Assembly (NCBI GenBank): GCA_041228285.1
Contig: CP166133.1
Location: 2,947,380-3,011,379 of the forward strand
DNA: 64,000 bases
Direction: 5' to 3'
Source of the DNA: Neisseriaceae bacterium CLB008
Lineage (GTDB): Bacteria > Pseudomonadota > Gammaproteobacteria > Burkholderiales > Neisseriaceae
Shown here: piece after piece, positions 62,691 to 64,000 of the stretch
Layout of the letters: each line of letters starts with the position of its first letter
Numbering within the stretch: the stretch's first letter is position 1
Notes under the pieces: model-generated
The model's input: only the letters and a program-made list of their open reading frames with translations
The model's database searches: none
Told to the model about the DNA's origin: nothing
Program-made: the position numbers and the translations under genes

Positions 62691-62775
62691 GCCCAGGTGG
62701 CGAAATTGGTAGACGCAGGGGACTCAAAATCCCCCGCCGCAAGGTGTGACGGTTCGAGTCCGTCCCTGGGCACCA
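62691..62775 (+). tRNA. tRNA-Leu (anticodon CAA)
   Basis: 85 bases including an encoded 3' CCA. Acceptor arms gcccagg / cctgggc, anticodon stem gggga / tcccc with loop CTCAAAA giving CAA, a long variable arm (cgccgcaaggtgtg) as in leucine tRNAs, and T arm ggttcgagtcc. Monocistronic with its own promoter and terminator. Confidence 0.97.
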
Positions 62776-62818
62776 AAGCTCAATCGCTTTGGTCTGCAAC
62801 ACAAGGTTAAGATTAAAA

Positions 62819-62844
62819 ATCCAGCTCACGAGCTGGTTTTTTTT
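62819..62844 (+). terminator. Terminator of tRNA-Leu
   Basis: Stem ccagct / agctgg, loop cacg, eight T. Confidence 0.88.
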
Positions 62845-63120
62845 CGCCTATACCTGATGCGCCCCCTTTAATCTATCACTTAGCTATTTAAAATCAATAA
62901 ACTAACCATGCTCTATCGTGCCTTTGGCCCACACGCTGCATGATTCTGCTCGGTTGCCCCATGTCCTCTGAGCCATCAATTCGGTCCCCCTCTCGATTTG
63001 ATGCTTAGAATGAAGAACAGACGATAAACAGTCTGCGCTTTGCCTATCCTAGACACGCTCTGTGCCACCGCTCATCCCTAACCATAGTCTCCCCCAATCT
63101 GTCTCTTTATTGCAAATGCG
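62845..63120. other. Non-coding region between tRNA-Leu and the receptor gene
   Basis: About 275 bases with many stops in all frames and no recognised element. Its pyrimidine-rich part (63050-63115) has no clear structure. Confidence 0.5.
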
Positions 63121-63139
63121 ATTAATAATAATTCTTATT
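63121..63139 (+). promoter_or_regulatory. Fur box upstream of the siderophore receptor
   Basis: attaATAATAATTCTTATt matches the Fur consensus at 13 of 19 positions, in the expected place about 100 bases before the receptor start. Confidence 0.6.
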
Positions 63140-63237
63140 TCTATTAGTAAATGATATGCTGTCCGCTTTGTGTTTAAAAAAACTCACTTTTTTAAAGAAA
63201 GACTACACTCACTCACGCAATAAGGACCATAGTTATC

Positions 63238-64000
63238 ATGTCTCACATTAGGGAAAACTCGACGTTCACGTCACCTGCCAGCAAACGCACTTTATTGGCT
63301 ACTGCCATTTTGGCCCTGTCTTTTAGCGCCGTACCCACTTTGGCTCACGCCGCCGAAGAAGAGGACACGGCAGAGCTCAGCACCGTCGTGGTCACGGCCG
63401 AAAGACAGCTGAAACAATCGCTCGGCGTGTCTAAAATTGACGCCAAAGAAATTGAAAAACGCCCCCCGGTTAACGACATTAAAGACTTAATTCGCACCAT
63501 GCCGGGTGTCAATCTAACGGGTAATACCGCCTCCAACGCGCGCGGCAATAATCGTCAAATTGACATCCGCGGCATGGGCCCTGAAAACACCTTGATCCTG
63601 ATTGACGGCAAGCCGGTGAGCTCACGCAACGCCACTCGCTATAGCTGGGGCGGCGAACGCGACACCCGTGGCGACTCCAACTGGGTGCCGGTTGAAGAAA
63701 TTGAATCCATCGAGGTCATCCGCGGCCCTGCCGCCGCTCGTTATGGCTCCGGCGCGGCTGGCGGCGTGGTCAACATCACCACCAAGCGCGTTTCGAAAGA
63801 ATTTAAGGGCTCAGCCAACTGGTACACCAATCTGCCCGAAAACAGTAAAGAAGGCATGACCCACCGTATTGGTTTCAACCTCAGTGCCCCCATTATTGAA
63901 GACACTTTGTCTTACCGCGTCTACGGTAACTACAACAAAACCAAAGGCGATGCGGCCGACATCAACCCCCTAATCCACGGTGAGCGCCAAGCCGGCCGTG
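63238..64000 (+). CDS. FepA/PfeA-like TonB-dependent siderophore receptor, N-terminal part
   Basis: Runs off the right edge; 254 codons are seen, from ATG 63238 with AAGGA upstream. Signal peptide ends LAHA. TonB box-like STVVVTAERQ, then the plug domain: IKDLIRTMPGVNLTG, IDIRGMGPENTLILIDGKPV, GERDTRGDSNWVPVEEIES and RGPAAARYGSGAAGGVVNITTK, which closely follow the FepA/PfeA/BfeA enterobactin-receptor plug. Likely imports a catecholate siderophore. A Fur box lies upstream. Substrate cannot be fixed without the barrel. Confidence 0.9.
   Translation, partial: MSHIRENSTFTSPASKRTLLATAILALSFSAVPTLAHAAEEEDTAELSTVVVTAERQLKQSLGVSKIDAKEIEKRPPVNDIKDLIRTMPGVNLTGNTASNARGNNRQIDIRGMGPENTLILIDGKPVSSRNATRYSWGGERDTRGDSNWVPVEEIESIEVIRGPAAARYGSGAAGGVVNITTKRVSKEFKGSANWYTNLPENSKEGMTHRIGFNLSAPIIEDTLSYRVYGNYNKTKGDAADINPLIHGERQAGR

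Noticed and set aside
1-64000. CRISPR arrays, transposases, integrases or prophage
   Set aside because: No regularly spaced repeats and no such coding sequences were seen on either strand.

Overview
The window looks like a chromosomal segment of a member of the Neisseriaceae (Betaproteobacteria) or a close relative. Evidence: minC-minD-minE followed directly by oxyR; two adjacent bacterioferritin genes of 154 and 157 codons; a dolP-gmhA-yraN-rsmI block; amgK-murU divergent from lptD; a single-parvulin SurA; and terminators built from inverted copies of AGGCTGCCTGAA, a dialect of the Neisseriaceae DNA uptake sequence. Genus and species cannot be fixed from the sequence alone. Gene density is high, operons are tightly overlapped, and no transposase, integrase, prophage or CRISPR array is visible.

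Layout. 1-2.5 kb: tail of an MFS transporter, then an MDR oxidoreductase divergent from a LysR regulator. 2.5-9.9 kb: complete tetrathionate respiration locus, ttrBCA divergent from the ttrSR two-component genes. 9.9-15 kb: cupin plus YbfB-type MFS, a glutathione S-transferase, a Sco1-like copper lipoprotein, hisG-hisD. 15-20.6 kb: two paralogous unknown membrane-anchored proteins flanking an MFS/TetR pair, then a CynX-type MFS with a FadR-type regulator. 20.7-23.6 kb: amgK-murU-ruvC-ruvA. 23.7-33.4 kb: lptD-surA-pdxA, the complete mlaFEDCBA lipid transport operon, then a small acidic protein, a thioesterase and a thioredoxin-like protein.

33.4-43.4 kb: a lipoprotein, metG, an RNase II-family gene, rubredoxin, M48 metallopeptidase, aromatic amino acid permease, bfrA-bfrB-bfd iron storage genes, and a usherless pilin/chaperone pair. 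43.4-49.2 kb: glycine cleavage operon gcvT-gcvH-gcvP under a tandem glycine riboswitch, divergent from an Lrp-type regulator. 49.3-54 kb: DUF1415 protein, rnpB, methyltransferase, GNAT, an alkyltransferase-like protein, TerC, an MmyB-type regulator. 54-64 kb: acyl-CoA dehydrogenase, minCDE-oxyR, a DUF2520 protein, dolP-gmhA-yraN / rsmI, tRNA-Leu(CAA), and the 5' part of a FepA-like siderophore receptor.

Envelope biogenesis is a strong theme (LptD, SurA, Mla, DolP, GmhA, AmgK/MurU). Iron is a second (Bfr pair, Fur-box-preceded bfd, Fur-box-preceded TonB receptor). The least explained parts are the pilin/chaperone pair at 42.3-43.4 kb, the two paralogues at 15.0 and 17.8 kb, and the MlaA without a lipobox.
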